64,000 nucleotides of DNA from Oscillibacter ruminantium GH1 (GTDB taxonomy: Bacteria; Bacillota; Clostridia; Oscillospirales; Oscillospiraceae), in contig NZ_DF158897.1 of the NCBI RefSeq assembly GCF_000307265.1, positions 635,561 through 699,560 on the forward strand. The letters run 5' to 3'. Both the position numbers and the translations under genes were made by a program. Under the pieces are notes generated by a model. That model was not told the origin of the DNA. It worked only from the letters and a program-made list of their open reading frames with translations, and did not search any database. Positions 27,299-37,334 of the stretch are shown here, piece after piece. Positions within the stretch are counted from its first letter, which is position 1; each line of letters starts with the position of its first letter.

Positions 27299-28798
27299 TT
27301 ACACATATTTGGCGGCAAGCGTCATAATTTCTTCCTGCGTAGTGGACTTTGCGTCCACCTCGCCTGCCAACCGCCCGCCGGACATGACCAAAATTCGGTC
27401 GCATACGCCCAGCAGTTCCGGCATCTCGGATGAGACCATCAAAACAGTCTTGCCCTTATTGGCCAGATCAATAATTAACTGGTAAATCTCAAATTTTGCG
27501 CCCACGTCAATGCCGCGGGTGGGTTCATCCAAAAGCAGCACCTCCGGATTGGTCAACAGCCAGCGGCCCAAAATCACCTTTTGCTGGTTGCCGCCGGAAA
27601 GACTGCGGATTTTCGTGTGCTGCGACGGCGTTTTGGTGCGCATCGCGTCAATGGACCACTGGGTATCCTGCCGCATCGTCTTATCGTTCAGGATAAAGCC
27701 TGCCCGCAGATGCTTTTTCAAACTGGAGATCACGGTGTTCTCCCGGATACTCAGAATCCCGAAAATGCCGGTGGCGCGCCGCTCCTCCGTCAACAGGGCA
27801 AAACCGTTCCGAATGGATTCCCGGGAGTTGCGGTTTTTCACTTCCCGGCCTCCAAGGCGAATGGTTCCACTCTTGCGTGTGGCAATGCCAAAAATGTTTT
27901 CCAGTGTTTCGGTCCGGCCGCTGGCATCCAGACCGGCCAGTCCCAAAATCTCGCCGCGGCGAGCGGAGAAGCTGACGTCTTCCAGCTGCGAATACTGCGC
28001 GGTCAGATGTTCAACCTCCAGATACACTTCGCCGGGGGTGTTGGTTTTGATGGGAAACTGGTTGCCCAGCTCCCGGCCCACCATCAGCTTGATAATAGTG
28101 GCGGTGTCCAGTTCACCGGCGGATTTTGTCGCCACCCAGCAGCCGTCGCGCATGATGGTGACTTCGTCAGAAATCTGGAGGATCTCCGCCATTTTATGAG
28201 AGATATAGATAATGCCAACGCCTCGATCCCGCAGCATGTTGATGATGCGGAACAGGTGCTCAACCTCCTGCTCGGTCAGCGAGGAAGTGGGCTCGTCGAA
28301 CACAACAACTTTCGAATTATAAGAGACGGCCTTTGCAATTTCCACCATCTGCCGCTGAGAAACCGGAATCGTACTCATAATGCGGTGGGGATCTACGTCG
28401 ATGCCAAGGTCATCAAAGATTGCTTTGGTATCCGCATACATTTTCTTTTCATTGACCATTACGCCGCCAATCGTAGGATAGCGGCCCAGCCAAATGTTAT
28501 CCATGACGCTCCGTTTAAGCGCCTGATTCAGTTCCTGATGTACCATGGCGACGCCGCTTTCCATGGCCTCTTTACTGCTTTTAAAGGAAACTTCCTTCCC
28601 CTCTAGGAAAATTTTGCCCTCGTCCTTCCCGTAAATGCCAAACAGGCACTTCATCAGCGTGGACTTTCCGGCGCCGTTCTCGCCCATCAGTGCGTGAACG
28701 GTGCCGGGTTTTACAGTTAAAGAGACATGGTCCAGCGCTTTCACGCCGGGAAACTCTTTGGAAATATCCGTCATCTGCAACAGAACTTCCTGTCCCAT
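27299..28798 (-). CDS. mglA: Galactose/methyl-galactoside ABC transporter ATP-binding protein, MglA-like
   Basis: 499 residues with two ABC domains in tandem, as in sugar importers of the Mgl/Rbs type. The first has Walker [10 protein letters not shown], an [14 protein letters not shown] signature region and Walker [11 protein letters not shown]. The second has a degenerate Walker A (GLDASGRTE), the signature [15 protein letters not shown] and [14 protein letters not shown] 28798 follows GGAGGG; a longer in-frame start runs through the upstream hairpin and is unlikely. It energises uptake together with the permease at 26196. Confidence 0.93.
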   Translation of the reverse strand: MGQEVLLQMTDISKEFPGVKALDHVSLTVKPGTVHALMGENGAGKSTLMKCLFGIYGKDEGKIFLEGKEVSFKSSKEAMESGVAMVHQELNQALKRSVMDNIWLGRYPTIGGVMVNEKKMYADTKAIFDDLGIDVDPHRIMSTIPVSQRQMVEIAKAVSYNSKVVVFDEPTSSLTEQEVEHLFRIINMLRDRGVGIIYISHKMAEILQISDEVTIMRDGCWVATKSAGELDTATIIKLMVGRELGNQFPIKTNTPGEVYLEVEHLTAQYSQLEDVSFSARRGEILGLAGLDASGRTETLENIFGIATRKSGTIRLGGREVKNRNSRESIRNGFALLTEERRATGIFGILSIRENTVISSLKKHLRAGFILNDKTMRQDTQWSIDAMRTKTPSQHTKIRSLSGGNQQKVILGRWLLTNPEVLLLDEPTRGIDVGAKFEIYQLIIDLANKGKTVLMVSSEMPELLGVCDRILVMSGGRLAGEVDAKSTTQEEIMTLAAKYV

Positions 28799-28820
28799 AT
28801 CATGCCCTCCTATGGAAGAA

Positions 28821-28850
28821 GGGCAGCTGCTGCCGAAACAACAGCTGCCC
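28821..28850 (-). promoter_or_regulatory. Intercistronic hairpin between mglB and mglA
   Basis: GGGCAGCTG and CAGCTGCCC form a 9-bp perfect stem that extends inward with one mismatch. There is no T-run. Such structures after a binding-protein gene usually protect its 3' end and set a higher binding-protein to transporter ratio (inference). Confidence 0.6.
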
Positions 28851-28892
28851 ATTCGCTCTTCTAGTTTTGATCTGCCAAGTTAGTCGGCAAAA

Positions 28893-30041
28893 TCAGCCCG
28901 AATAAGCCTGGTAAGCGATGAAGATCTTATTGTTCAGGTTATTGGCAGTATCCTTGGTATAGCTGTCGGTGCTGTCCATCAGATCCTTGCCTGCGGCGGC
29001 GTTAGAAGCCAGATAAGTGATGGCCTCTGCCATGCCGTCGGCATCCTGCTTGATGGTTCCGGTCATCTTGCCGTCAGCGATCAGCTGCTTGGCGGAATCG
29101 GTGGCGTCCACGCCGAACACGGGGATGGTCTTGCCGTCCTGCCCGCTGCCCAGATTATAACCCGCAGCGTTCAGAGCGGAAATGCAGCCCTCGGCCATGT
29201 TGTCGTTGTTGCAGATGATCAGTTCGATCATGTTGCCGTTGGCCTCGGTGTACTGGCTGAGGTTGGTGGTCATGTACTCGTTGGCGGCCTGCGCAGACCA
29301 GTTGCCCTGCAGATCCAGTTGGAAGCCGTCGGTGTTGGAAGCGTCGAAGTAAGTCAGAGCGGGCTTGCCGGCGGCTTCGATGATCGTGTTGGCATCTTCC
29401 ACGCCGTACTGGGTGCGGTAAATAGCCTCCACGTTGGAAGCGTCGCCCTTGAACATGGCATAGGAGATTTTGCCGTCGCCGTTCAGATCCATGGCGTCAT
29501 AGTTGTCGACGACATACTGGCCAATCATCTGGCCCTGCATGTGGCCGGCCTCGGGAGCGTCGGTGCCCACGAAAGCGATGTTATCATAAGCGCCCAGAAC
29601 GGTGCCTTCCTTGCCGTCTTCCTCAACAGCTCTGTTGAAGAAAATCACGGGGATTCCAGCCGTCTTGGCCTTCTCGGCGATGGCGGCGGCGGAGTCGGAG
29701 GAACCGGAGGTGACCAGATTGACGATCAGCAAGGTGGTGCCAGAGGTGATTGCGGTGTCGATCTGCTCGTTCTGGGTGGTCTGGTTGGAGTTGCCGTCAT
29801 AGTCCTGATACTTCAGGCCTGCAGCCTCCAGCTGCGCATCCAGAGCGGTGCGGACGCTGGAGATGTATGTATCGGAGAAAGAGTAATAGAAGACGCCGAC
29901 GTTGGCGTCGGATACGGCGGCGCTGCCCTCAGCGCTGCCAGTGGCGCTGCCGGCGGATGCGGCGGGGGTGTTGCCGCTGCCGCAGGCAACCAGAGAGAAT
30001 GCCATCATCAGGGAAAGTGCAAGTGCAAAAAACTTCTTCAT
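28893..30041 (-). CDS. mglB: Galactose/glucose-binding lipoprotein, MglB-like
   Basis: 382 residues with a lipoprotein signal (SLVACGSG, lipid Cys20) and a Gly/Ser/Ala-rich linker to about residue 45. The binding domain is a two-lobed sugar-binding protein. A Ca-binding loop DLNGDGKISY at about 180-189 matches the calcium loop of enteric galactose/glucose-binding protein, which sets it apart from ribose or xylose binding proteins. GGAGG precedes the ATG. First gene of the mglB-mglA-mglC unit, with the galactose catabolic operon converging on it. Confidence 0.9.
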   Translation of the reverse strand: MKKFFALALSLMMAFSLVACGSGNTPAASAGSATGSAEGSAAVSDANVGVFYYSFSDTYISSVRTALDAQLEAAGLKYQDYDGNSNQTTQNEQIDTAITSGTTLLIVNLVTSGSSDSAAAIAEKAKTAGIPVIFFNRAVEEDGKEGTVLGAYDNIAFVGTDAPEAGHMQGQMIGQYVVDNYDAMDLNGDGKISYAMFKGDASNVEAIYRTQYGVEDANTIIEAAGKPALTYFDASNTDGFQLDLQGNWSAQAANEYMTTNLSQYTEANGNMIELIICNNDNMAEGCISALNAAGYNLGSGQDGKTIPVFGVDATDSAKQLIADGKMTGTIKQDADGMAEAITYLASNAAAGKDLMDSTDSYTKDTANNLNNKIFIAYQAYSG

Positions 30042-30099
30042 GTGGTAGTCCTCCTTTTAATATTCACCGGGCGGGAAGCCCGCTACGGTTGATAATATC

Positions 30100-30129
30100 A
30101 TTATAGAGAGGATTGTATCCATCCAACAA
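30100..30129 (-). promoter_or_regulatory. Likely promoter of mglBAC
   Basis: Minus-strand perfect TATAAT (30100-30105) with TTGTTG (30124-30129) at an 18-bp spacing, about 60 bases before the start codon. Confidence 0.5.
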
Positions 30130-30222
30130 GGTGAAAAATCACCGCAGAAGGTTTAAATTTTTATGCTGATTGACGAAACATACAAGGTAAAACGATTACC
30201 TACTGTGCATTTTAACGAATGT

Positions 30223-31191
30223 CTATTCAAAGGCGAACAGCGCTTTCTGACTGTCGGCAGTGAACAGATTTTCCTGCGTCACGATAAAGGTGGAGGTATC
30301 CACGGTGGGCTGCAGAACACCGGACTGACCGGTCAGCAGCCGGTAGGCACTCTCCACGCCCAGATAGCCCATGGCATAGGAGTTTTGCACGATCAGCGCA
30401 TTGACCACGCCGGTCTGAAGGTTGTCCACGGTTTCCACATTGCTGTCAAACCCAACCAGCCAGATGCGATCCTCCTGTTTCAGCTCGGTGACGGCCCGGG
30501 CTGCGCCCACGCTGACGGGTTCGTTGAAAGCAATGAGTACATTGATCTCCGGATTGGCCTTCAGCAGGGCGGCTGTGCCCGCTTGCGCAGGCTGCGCCGC
30601 GGCAGCCACATTGATGCTCTCCACCACAGTGACATTGTCCAGCGGCGCAAAGGTATCCCGAACGCCTGTCTCTCGTTCCTGACCGTTGGCGCTGTTGATA
30701 TCATAGTTCACCAGACCCACGTATAGATGCGGGTATTCACATTTCAGCGCGGCAGCGGCGGCCTGCTGTCCGGCGGCGTAGTTGTCCGTGCCGATATAGG
30801 TGCTGGTGGCGTCAGAGTGCACATCGCTGTCAATGGTGACGATTTTCACCCCCGCAGCCGCAGCGTCGTTGATGGCGGAGGCGTTCTTTTCATAGTCGAT
30901 GGCGGAAAAAACCAGAACCTCCGTGCCGTCCGCCACCGCCTGCGCAACCATCTGATTCTGGGTGGCGTAGTCCTCCTCCGTCTCCGGTCCGATGATAAAC
31001 AGATCCAGATTATATTCGGCGGCGGCTGCCTCAGCACCGGCGAAAACGGTTTTCCAGAATTCCGTGTTGGTGGATTTGGCCACCAAAGTTACCCGGTGCT
31101 TTTCGGCGGCAGCCGGACGGTCGGCGCAGCCGGTCAGCAGTGTCAGCGCCAGCGCAAAGGCCCCCAGCGCGATTCGTTTACTTTGCCTCAT
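30223..31191 (-). CDS. Sugar-binding lipoprotein linked to a two-component system
   Basis: 322 residues. Lipoprotein signal with LLTGC near residue 23, then a LacI/ribose-binding-type domain (VTLVAKSTNTEFWKTVFAGAEAAA; SAIDYEKNASAINDAAAAGVKIVTIDSDV; IWLVGFDSN). The gene overlaps the kinase stop by 14 bases and ends before the mglB promoter. No permease or ATPase goes with it directly. It therefore probably presents a bound sugar to the extracellular domain of the kinase, or is a second binding protein for the Mgl permease (inference). AAGGAGGGC precedes ATG 31191. Confidence 0.85.
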   Translation of the reverse strand: MRQSKRIALGAFALALTLLTGCADRPAAAEKHRVTLVAKSTNTEFWKTVFAGAEAAAAEYNLDLFIIGPETEEDYATQNQMVAQAVADGTEVLVFSAIDYEKNASAINDAAAAGVKIVTIDSDVHSDATSTYIGTDNYAAGQQAAAAALKCEYPHLYVGLVNYDINSANGQERETGVRDTFAPLDNVTVVESINVAAAAQPAQAGTAALLKANPEINVLIAFNEPVSVGAARAVTELKQEDRIWLVGFDSNVETVDNLQTGVVNALIVQNSYAMGYLGVESAYRLLTGQSGVLQPTVDTSTFIVTQENLFTADSQKALFAFE

Positions 31192-32881
31192 AGGCGCCCT
31201 CCTTGACCTTGGGCATACGGATTTCCACGCAGGTGCCCACATCCAGTTCACTGGTGATCTTCAGACCATAGCCTTCGCCAAAATAAATCCGCAGGCGGTC
31301 GTTGACGTTTTTGATGCCGATGCCGGTGCGGTCCCCGGGTTCCTTGTGCAGCATGGCGTCGGCCTGTTCCTGCGTCATGCCCACGCCGTTATCTGCCACG
31401 GAGAACAGAATATCATCGCCATCCTGCCGCACCTGCACGTCAATGGCGCCCGCCTCCACCATCAGGTCCAGACCGTGGTAGATGGCGTTTTCAATGATGG
31501 GCTGCAAAGTGATCTTGTTGCACAGATAGTCCCGGCAGGCGGGGTCTACATCAAAGGTGTATTCAAATTGATTTTTGTAGCGGTACTTTTGAATTTGCAG
31601 GTAACTCTCCGCGTGTTCAATTTCTTTGGAAATAGGAATCAGTTCATGACCCTTGCTGATGCTGATGCGGAACAGAGTCGCCAGCGCGTGGACCATCTGC
31701 ACCGCGTCGGCGCTGCGTCCCTGCTCGCACATCCAAGCGATAGAGTCCAGCGTATTATAGAGAAAGTGGGGATTGATCTGCGCCTGCAAGGCTTTTAACT
31801 CCGTTTTGCGCAGGTCCACCTCTTCCTCGCGCACTTTGGCCATCAATGCCTGAATTTTCACCACCATGTGGTCGAAGGAGGCAGACAGGTCGTGCACCTC
31901 GCGGGAACCGCGGATTGGCTGATAGGCGTAGTGGTCGGCATCCTGCTCAAAGTTCTCCATGGCGTCGGCCAATTCATGCAGCGGGCGGGAAAGAATGCTG
32001 GATACCACCAGACTGGTCAGCACGGTGATAATTAGCACGGCGATGACGATGGCCGCGGAAATGCGGATCATTCCGGCCACATTTGCAGTCACCAGCTCGT
32101 CCACATAGCTCACGCCGATAATGCGCCAGCGGCTGCCGGGAACGGAGCGAAGGGAGTAAATCACGGTGTCACTGGCATAACTGCCGTCGGGCAGAGAAAC
32201 GAGCGCTGCGGTGTCCTCTGCCTTCAGGCCGGAGTAGAGCAGCTGCTGCTGGGGATGGTAAATGATGTTGCCGCTGGCATCCATAATATAGCAGTAGCCG
32301 TGGGCGCCGATGCCCACGTTGTTGATATAGCTGGAAATACTGGTAAAACTCAAATCCAGCGCCACAGACCGGGATTCTTCGTCCGGGTCCAGTGTTGCGG
32401 CCATGGTGACGACCCAAGGATAATACCCTTCAAAAATTGTCTCCACATGGGGCGCGGAGATGGAGTTTTCTGAAAATAGGGCCGGATTGTAGGAAAGATT
32501 CACCAGATAGTTTTTCCGCGCTGTGTGGCCGGTGGCCCAGCATCGGCGCAGATTGCCCGCGCCGTCATAGGTGGTCACCGCCACCACATCCGGCCTCATG
32601 TGTAAAAAGGCGTCAAAAAATTCCTCGTTGTCCACGCTGCTGTTCAGAGACTCTTTCAGCAATTCCATCACATCGTGCATATCCTGAATGTAATTTCCCA
32701 CGGTGTTGGAGACTTGTGCCACAGCCTGTTCGCTACTGGTTTTGGCGTTTTGCACCGTGGCCGTCCGGTAGCGGGCGATAAACAGCCCTGCGCCGATGCA
32801 CAGGCAGACCGCCACGATGGAGAGCACCATGACCACCAAAACGGTGGACATGCTGGTTCCCGAGCGTTTTTTTTGCTTCAT
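31178..32881 (-). CDS. YesM-type sensor histidine kinase
   Basis: 567 residues. A membrane helix at about 10-32, an extracellular dCache-like sensor (about 35-270), a second helix (about 270-295), HAMP (about 298-350), then the His_kinase domain with phospho-acceptor His in AQINPHFLYNTLDSI near 383. The ATPase domain has NAIYHGLD and DNGVGM boxes. Such kinases commonly sense sugars through a binding protein. The ATG overlaps the regulator stop (ATGA), and the binding protein overlaps its 3' end, so all three are made from one message. Confidence 0.9.
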   Translation of the reverse strand: MKQKKRSGTSMSTVLVVMVLSIVAVCLCIGAGLFIARYRTATVQNAKTSSEQAVAQVSNTVGNYIQDMHDVMELLKESLNSSVDNEEFFDAFLHMRPDVVAVTTYDGAGNLRRCWATGHTARKNYLVNLSYNPALFSENSISAPHVETIFEGYYPWVVTMAATLDPDEESRSVALDLSFTSISSYINNVGIGAHGYCYIMDASGNIIYHPQQQLLYSGLKAEDTAALVSLPDGSYASDTVIYSLRSVPGSRWRIIGVSYVDELVTANVAGMIRISAAIVIAVLIITVLTSLVVSSILSRPLHELADAMENFEQDADHYAYQPIRGSREVHDLSASFDHMVVKIQALMAKVREEEVDLRKTELKALQAQINPHFLYNTLDSIAWMCEQGRSADAVQMVHALATLFRISISKGHELIPISKEIEHAESYLQIQKYRYKNQFEYTFDVDPACRDYLCNKITLQPIIENAIYHGLDLMVEAGAIDVQVRQDGDDILFSVADNGVGMTQEQADAMLHKEPGDRTGIGIKNVNDRLRIYFGEGYGLKITSELDVGTCVEIRMPKVKEGAYEAK

Positions 32882-34494
32882 TGGACACCGCCGTTCTGCT
32901 CCATCGCGCTTTGACGGCGTAGCGCGTTGGGAGACGCGCCGCAGTATTTTTTAAAGCAGTAGCTAAAATAGTGCTGATCGCTGTAACCGCACTGCTGGGC
33001 GATCTCCAGCACTTTCATGGGTGTGGTCAGCAGCAGTTCTTCCGCTTTGTGCATCCGCTTTTGTATCAAAATGTTGATGAAACTCTCTCCGGCATATTTT
33101 TTGATACAGCTGCTGAGATGATTGGGGCTGACGTTCAGCAGTGTGCTCAGGGATACCAGAGACAAGTCCTCCTCCTTATAATGCTGGTCAATGGCCTCCA
33201 GCGCCTGCTGGCAGAGGAGGCTGCCGCCCTTTTTCTGCTGAGAACGCACCAGCTCCATAGCGCTGGTGCAAAAGCTCAGAAGGTCCTGCCGCAGTTCTCC
33301 CGGGGTGCGGTAACGAAAACCGATGTCGGGCAGAACGCCCTGCGTGTGTAGGGCGGACAGCGCCTCGCTTCCGGCGGCGGTGTAGAGAACCCGATAGATG
33401 TCCGTAATCAGTTGCAGCGATGCCATGTCCAGCCAGTCACGGCCGTAGCGCTCCACATGCGTCAAATCAATCAGCGCGTCCAGTTCTCGGGCAAGTTCAG
33501 CGGCATTGCCGCTCTTAAAGGCACTTTCAATCCGTTCGATGAGCGCGGTCATGGATTCGGCGTGTACTTCGGCAGGGGGACGCATATCCGTGATGAAGCA
33601 CAGGTTGCTGCGATCCGGCTCGGCGTAGTTCAGCGCGTCCATCGCCTCGCGGTAGGCGGTGTGCAGAGCGGACAGCGCATCGGTCCGGCGGCTGACGCCG
33701 ATGTTGCACCGCTGGTGGAGTACACGCTCCGTGACCTGCAACAGCTCGCTGACCAAAATGTGCAGATACTCTTCAAAATCCGAATCGTTGGCCATCAGCA
33801 GGGTAATCACTCTGTCGCTGGAGTAAAAGCTGATCTGACGCAGGTATTTTTCCGCCACCAGTTCCACCATGTGAATGGTGGCGGGCGTGGTGCAGCTGTG
33901 TCCGTTTTCCCCGGAAAAGGCGGATACCATCACCGCATACCGGGGATGGTCGGCGGCATCGCGCAGCAGACCGCTGGCCACCGCTCGGGCGGTCAATGAC
34001 TCCTCGTCCCGGGCCGCCCCGCCATACTCGTCCAGCAGCAGCGGCAGCAAAAAGTTGCTCTGGTCGGACTGCATCTGGGTTTGCTCCTGAAACGCCTGAA
34101 ACTGGGCGTTCATTTTCTCACGGATGCTTGTCAGCTCCCGGGCCAGACCCTCCATGGTCAGGGGCTTGAGCATATAGCTGATGATGTTGTACTGAATGGC
34201 CTGCTTGGCGTATTCAAAATCGTCAAAGCCGCTGAGAAAGGCAATGTGCATGGCGGGGCGGATTTCCCGCACCTGTCGGGCCAGTTCAATGCCGGAGATA
34301 AATGGCATCCGAATATCCGTCAGCAGAAGATCCGGCTCTAACTGTTCCACCAGTTCCAGCGCATCCAATCCGTTGCTGGCACTGCCAACCAAACGAAATC
34401 CGAGGTCCTCCCATGGAATCATCTGGCAGACGGCTTCTCGCAGTTCATCCTCGTCATCCGCCACAACGATGGTGTACAGGGTTTTCTCCGTCAT
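32878..34494 (-). CDS. YesN-type response regulator with AraC DNA-binding domain
   Basis: 538 residues. The receiver domain has DDEDEL near residue 11 and phospho-acceptor Asp in LLLTDIRMPFISG near 58. A long middle region (about 130-420) joins it to a C-terminal AraC pair of helix-turn-helices (LSLVSLSTLLNVSPNHLSSCIKKYAGESF; LLTTPMKVLEIAQQCGYSDQHYFSYCFKKYCG). GGAGGG precedes ATG 34494. It likely activates the mglBAC promoter just downstream in response to an external sugar (inference). Confidence 0.9.
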   Translation of the reverse strand: MTEKTLYTIVVADDEDELREAVCQMIPWEDLGFRLVGSASNGLDALELVEQLEPDLLLTDIRMPFISGIELARQVREIRPAMHIAFLSGFDDFEYAKQAIQYNIISYMLKPLTMEGLARELTSIREKMNAQFQAFQEQTQMQSDQSNFLLPLLLDEYGGAARDEESLTARAVASGLLRDAADHPRYAVMVSAFSGENGHSCTTPATIHMVELVAEKYLRQISFYSSDRVITLLMANDSDFEEYLHILVSELLQVTERVLHQRCNIGVSRRTDALSALHTAYREAMDALNYAEPDRSNLCFITDMRPPAEVHAESMTALIERIESAFKSGNAAELARELDALIDLTHVERYGRDWLDMASLQLITDIYRVLYTAAGSEALSALHTQGVLPDIGFRYRTPGELRQDLLSFCTSAMELVRSQQKKGGSLLCQQALEAIDQHYKEEDLSLVSLSTLLNVSPNHLSSCIKKYAGESFINILIQKRMHKAEELLLTTPMKVLEIAQQCGYSDQHYFSYCFKKYCGASPNALRRQSAMEQNGGVQ

Positions 34495-34928
34495 GGGTAT
34501 CCCTCCGCTTTCGTGTTTTTTACCGTTTTTTCGCAAATGCTGTTTTTAAAACTTTATCATATTTTAATGAAAAAACCAACACCCATTCCGAGGGTTTGGC
34601 CAATTCACCTGTTCGGAAAAACAGGGTCAACGTGCTGCCTGCAAAATTCTAAATTGGAAAAACCGTAGTGCCGGTTGGTTCAAAGACTTTTATGCGTTGC
34701 TCCACAGGCAGCTGTTTTTGTAAAACTGATGGGGAATACATTTTTTAGAAAACGCTTTAATTATTTGTCAATTTAGCGAATTACCGCAGAATATTTTATG
34801 GAAATTTTACAAAAAAGCCTTATTATTTAATGGCTTTGGTCGAAGAAATAAATACAATCTGGCGCGGGGAGATCAGCGTCACTCAACAGGAATCAAACCG
34901 CTCCAAAAACGAGAGGAGATTTGGTGGG
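34495..34928. other. Divergent intergenic region, AT-rich
   Basis: 434 bp between the YesN-type regulator and the chemoreceptor. A candidate plus promoter is TTGTCA (34765-34770) with AGAATA (34788-34793) at 17 bp. On the minus strand, TATGAT (34556-34561) may be the -10 for the regulator. A small hairpin (CCTGTT/AACAGG) lies at 34609-34625. No gene is supported. Confidence 0.4.
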
Positions 34929-37028
34929 ATGAAGAGTATTGCGGCAAAAATTATCGCCTGTATCGGCGGAATTGTCTTGGCGGCAATGGCGATCGTGTGC
35001 ATCGTGACATCAACGATGGCGTCGAGGAATATGTACGCCAGCGAAGACAAGATCGTGCAGCTATCCAATGAAACCAGCGTATCCTGCGTGACAAATTATC
35101 TCCAGCGCTATGTGTCCACCATCCAGCAGATGGCTCTTGACCAGAACGTGGTCAACCTACTGCAATCCGGGGAAACCATGGCAAACAGGGAGGCGTCTCC
35201 CTATTACCGGGATGTATACGCCATGCTTGCTAATTTGACCCAAAGCGATTCGCAGAACATCATGTCGGCCTACATTGCCAGTGCCAATTCCGATCTGGCG
35301 TTTGACGGCGCAGACTGGATGCCCGAGGATTTCAATCTGAAAAGCCGCGGCTATTGGTTTTCAGATCAGGTGGATATTGATAACGGCTATCTCATTACGG
35401 AGCCGTACATGGATTCTCACACCGGAAATATCGTGACCACGGTTTCCGCGCCGGTATACGGCGCCGCCGGAAAAATCATCGGCGTTACAGCCATTGACAT
35501 CCAGATCACCACGATCTGCGACATGGTGGTCAACACCGATACTTCGTTTGAAACCGGCTCCCAGATGCTGCTTTCCAGAGAGGGCGCAATTCTGGCGCAT
35601 CAGAATCAGGCGCTTTTGATGCAGGGAATGGATGCCGCGGGATATTCTCAGGAGTTGCTGGATGCGCTTTCCAATCCCGACGGCGCGGTGGTTGAATACA
35701 GCGACAACGGCCAACAGGCGTATGCCGCGATCGGACAGGAGCCGATGAGCAAATTTCTCATTGTCACCTCCGTTCCTCAAAAGGAATATCAGGCGGCGGC
35801 GCTGCAGCTGGTTCTGGTGAATGTGATTACCTATTTGATCGCCATTGCCATTATTATCTTCATGATTTTGGTGGTTGCCAAAAGCATTTCGAAACCGCTC
35901 AAGCGCTTAACCGCCATTACAGATGCGCTGGCGGCGGGAAAGCTGGACGTGTCCATTGATGTGCGGTCAAGAGACGAAGTGGGCAGGCTGGCAGGGTCCA
36001 TGAAATCGCTGGTTGCCCGGCTTCAGGAGTATATTGCCTATATCAACGAAACGTCGGCTCTTCTCGATCAGATCGGCCACGGAGATCTGGACCTGAAGTT
36101 CCAACAATCCTATGATGGAGATTTTGCCGCCATCAAAACCGCGCTGGCAGGAATGTCCTCCATGCTGAATCAAATGCTGACGGAGCTGTATAATGTTTCC
36201 GATCAGGTTTCCTCGAACGCCGATCAAGTATCCAGCGGTGCGCAGGCGCTGTCGCAGGGCGCAACCGAGCAGGCGTCCTCTGTTGAGGAGCTCTCCGCGA
36301 CAATCGCTGAAATTTCCTCGCACATCAAGCAAAACGCCGAGAATGCAAGAAAAGCGAATGGCATGTCTGATGAGGCGGGCGCAGGTGTGATGGAAAGCAA
36401 TCAAAAAATGCAGGAAATGATTGCTGCAATGAGCAACATTTCTGATAAGTCCAATGAAATCGGTAAAATTATCAAGACCATTGACGATATCGCGTTCCAG
36501 ACCAATATCCTTGCACTCAACGCAGCGGTAGAGGCTGCTCGTGCGGGTGAGGCTGGTAAGGGCTTTGCAGTCGTCGCCGATGAGGTTCGCAATCTTGCGG
36601 GCAAATCTGCAGAGGCTGCGAAAAGTACAACCGCGCTCATTGAAGACACCATTCTTGCAGTTGAAAAAGGTACGGAAATTGCAGATGAAACAGCCAAATC
36701 GCTTGCAGCGGTTGTTGAAAAGGCGAATGAGGTCAGAGATGATATCCAAAAAATTGCGGATGCCTCCAACGAGCAGGCAAATGCAATTGCGCAGGTGACA
36801 ACGGGCGTTGACCAGATTTCCGGCGTGGTTCAGACCAACTCGGCCACAGCGGAAGAGAGCGCCGCCGCAAGTGAGGAACTCAGCGGACAGGCACAGATGC
36901 TCAAAGACTTGGTTGGGAAGTTCAACCTGAGAAAGGACGACAGCCTTGAGGAACAAGGCGGTTCCACTGCGGAAGTCGCGGAACAGCTCGTCGAGGCGGT
37001 AAGCGCCAGCTGCGGCGGTAAATACTGA
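34929..37028 (+). CDS. Methyl-accepting chemotaxis protein
   Basis: 699 residues. A membrane helix (about 5-30), extracellular dCache sensor domain (about 35-285; [23 protein letters not shown]), second helix (about 297-318), HAMP (about 320-375) and a long signalling coiled coil. Its tip has the invariant [39 protein letters not shown] (quoted in two overlapping parts: [20 protein letters not shown] and [13 protein letters not shown]). ATG 34929 follows GAGAGGAGAT. No che or flagellar genes are in the window, so coupling partners lie elsewhere. The dCache domain suggests amino acid, amine or carboxylate sensing. Confidence 0.9.
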   Translation: MKSIAAKIIACIGGIVLAAMAIVCIVTSTMASRNMYASEDKIVQLSNETSVSCVTNYLQRYVSTIQQMALDQNVVNLLQSGETMANREASPYYRDVYAMLANLTQSDSQNIMSAYIASANSDLAFDGADWMPEDFNLKSRGYWFSDQVDIDNGYLITEPYMDSHTGNIVTTVSAPVYGAAGKIIGVTAIDIQITTICDMVVNTDTSFETGSQMLLSREGAILAHQNQALLMQGMDAAGYSQELLDALSNPDGAVVEYSDNGQQAYAAIGQEPMSKFLIVTSVPQKEYQAAALQLVLVNVITYLIAIAIIIFMILVVAKSISKPLKRLTAITDALAAGKLDVSIDVRSRDEVGRLAGSMKSLVARLQEYIAYINETSALLDQIGHGDLDLKFQQSYDGDFAAIKTALAGMSSMLNQMLTELYNVSDQVSSNADQVSSGAQALSQGATEQASSVEELSATIAEISSHIKQNAENARKANGMSDEAGAGVMESNQKMQEMIAAMSNISDKSNEIGKIIKTIDDIAFQTNILALNAAVEAARAGEAGKGFAVVADEVRNLAGKSAEAAKSTTALIEDTILAVEKGTEIADETAKSLAAVVEKANEVRDDIQKIADASNEQANAIAQVTTGVDQISGVVQTNSATAEESAAASEELSGQAQMLKDLVGKFNLRKDDSLEEQGGSTAEVAEQLVEAVSASCGGKY

Positions 37029-37118
37029 ACAAGATCCTAAACCAAAAGTGCGTTGGACGTTCAAGCGGCTGACTGAGTGATTTGCGAAGATTTGGAGCCG
37101 CATTGTGGTGAAATGGCG

Positions 37119-37157
37119 AAAAAAACGGGCAGTAGCAAACGCTACTGCCCGTTTTTT
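37119..37157. terminator. Terminator after the chemoreceptor gene
   Basis: ACGGGCAGTAGC and GCTACTGCCCGT form a perfect stem with a 4-base loop, preceded by an A-run and followed by TTTTTT. Confidence 0.85.
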
Positions 37158-37224
37158 GTGCAGCAAGATAATTTAACGGAAAGGGAGGGGAGGAATTGTG
37201 CTGTACACAACAGAGCCGTTTCGC

Positions 37225-37253
37225 TTGTGTTTCCCCTCACGCCCGTCTATAAT
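37225..37253 (+). promoter_or_regulatory. Promoter of the glutamate-synthase-like gene
   Basis: TTGTGT (37225-37230), a 17-bp spacer, perfect TATAAT (37248-37253). Confidence 0.75.
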
Positions 37254-37334
37254 TGGTAACAGAAGGGAACAAGTTGCATCCGCAGTCCCCCGTGAAAGCG
37301 CCCAAAATATAATAAAAGGTTAGGAGATGCTGTT

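Noticed and set aside
31041..31056. Catabolite-response-element-like palindrome near GAAAACGGTTTTCC
   Set aside because: It lies inside the coding region of the sugar-binding lipoprotein, away from any promoter, and is probably chance.
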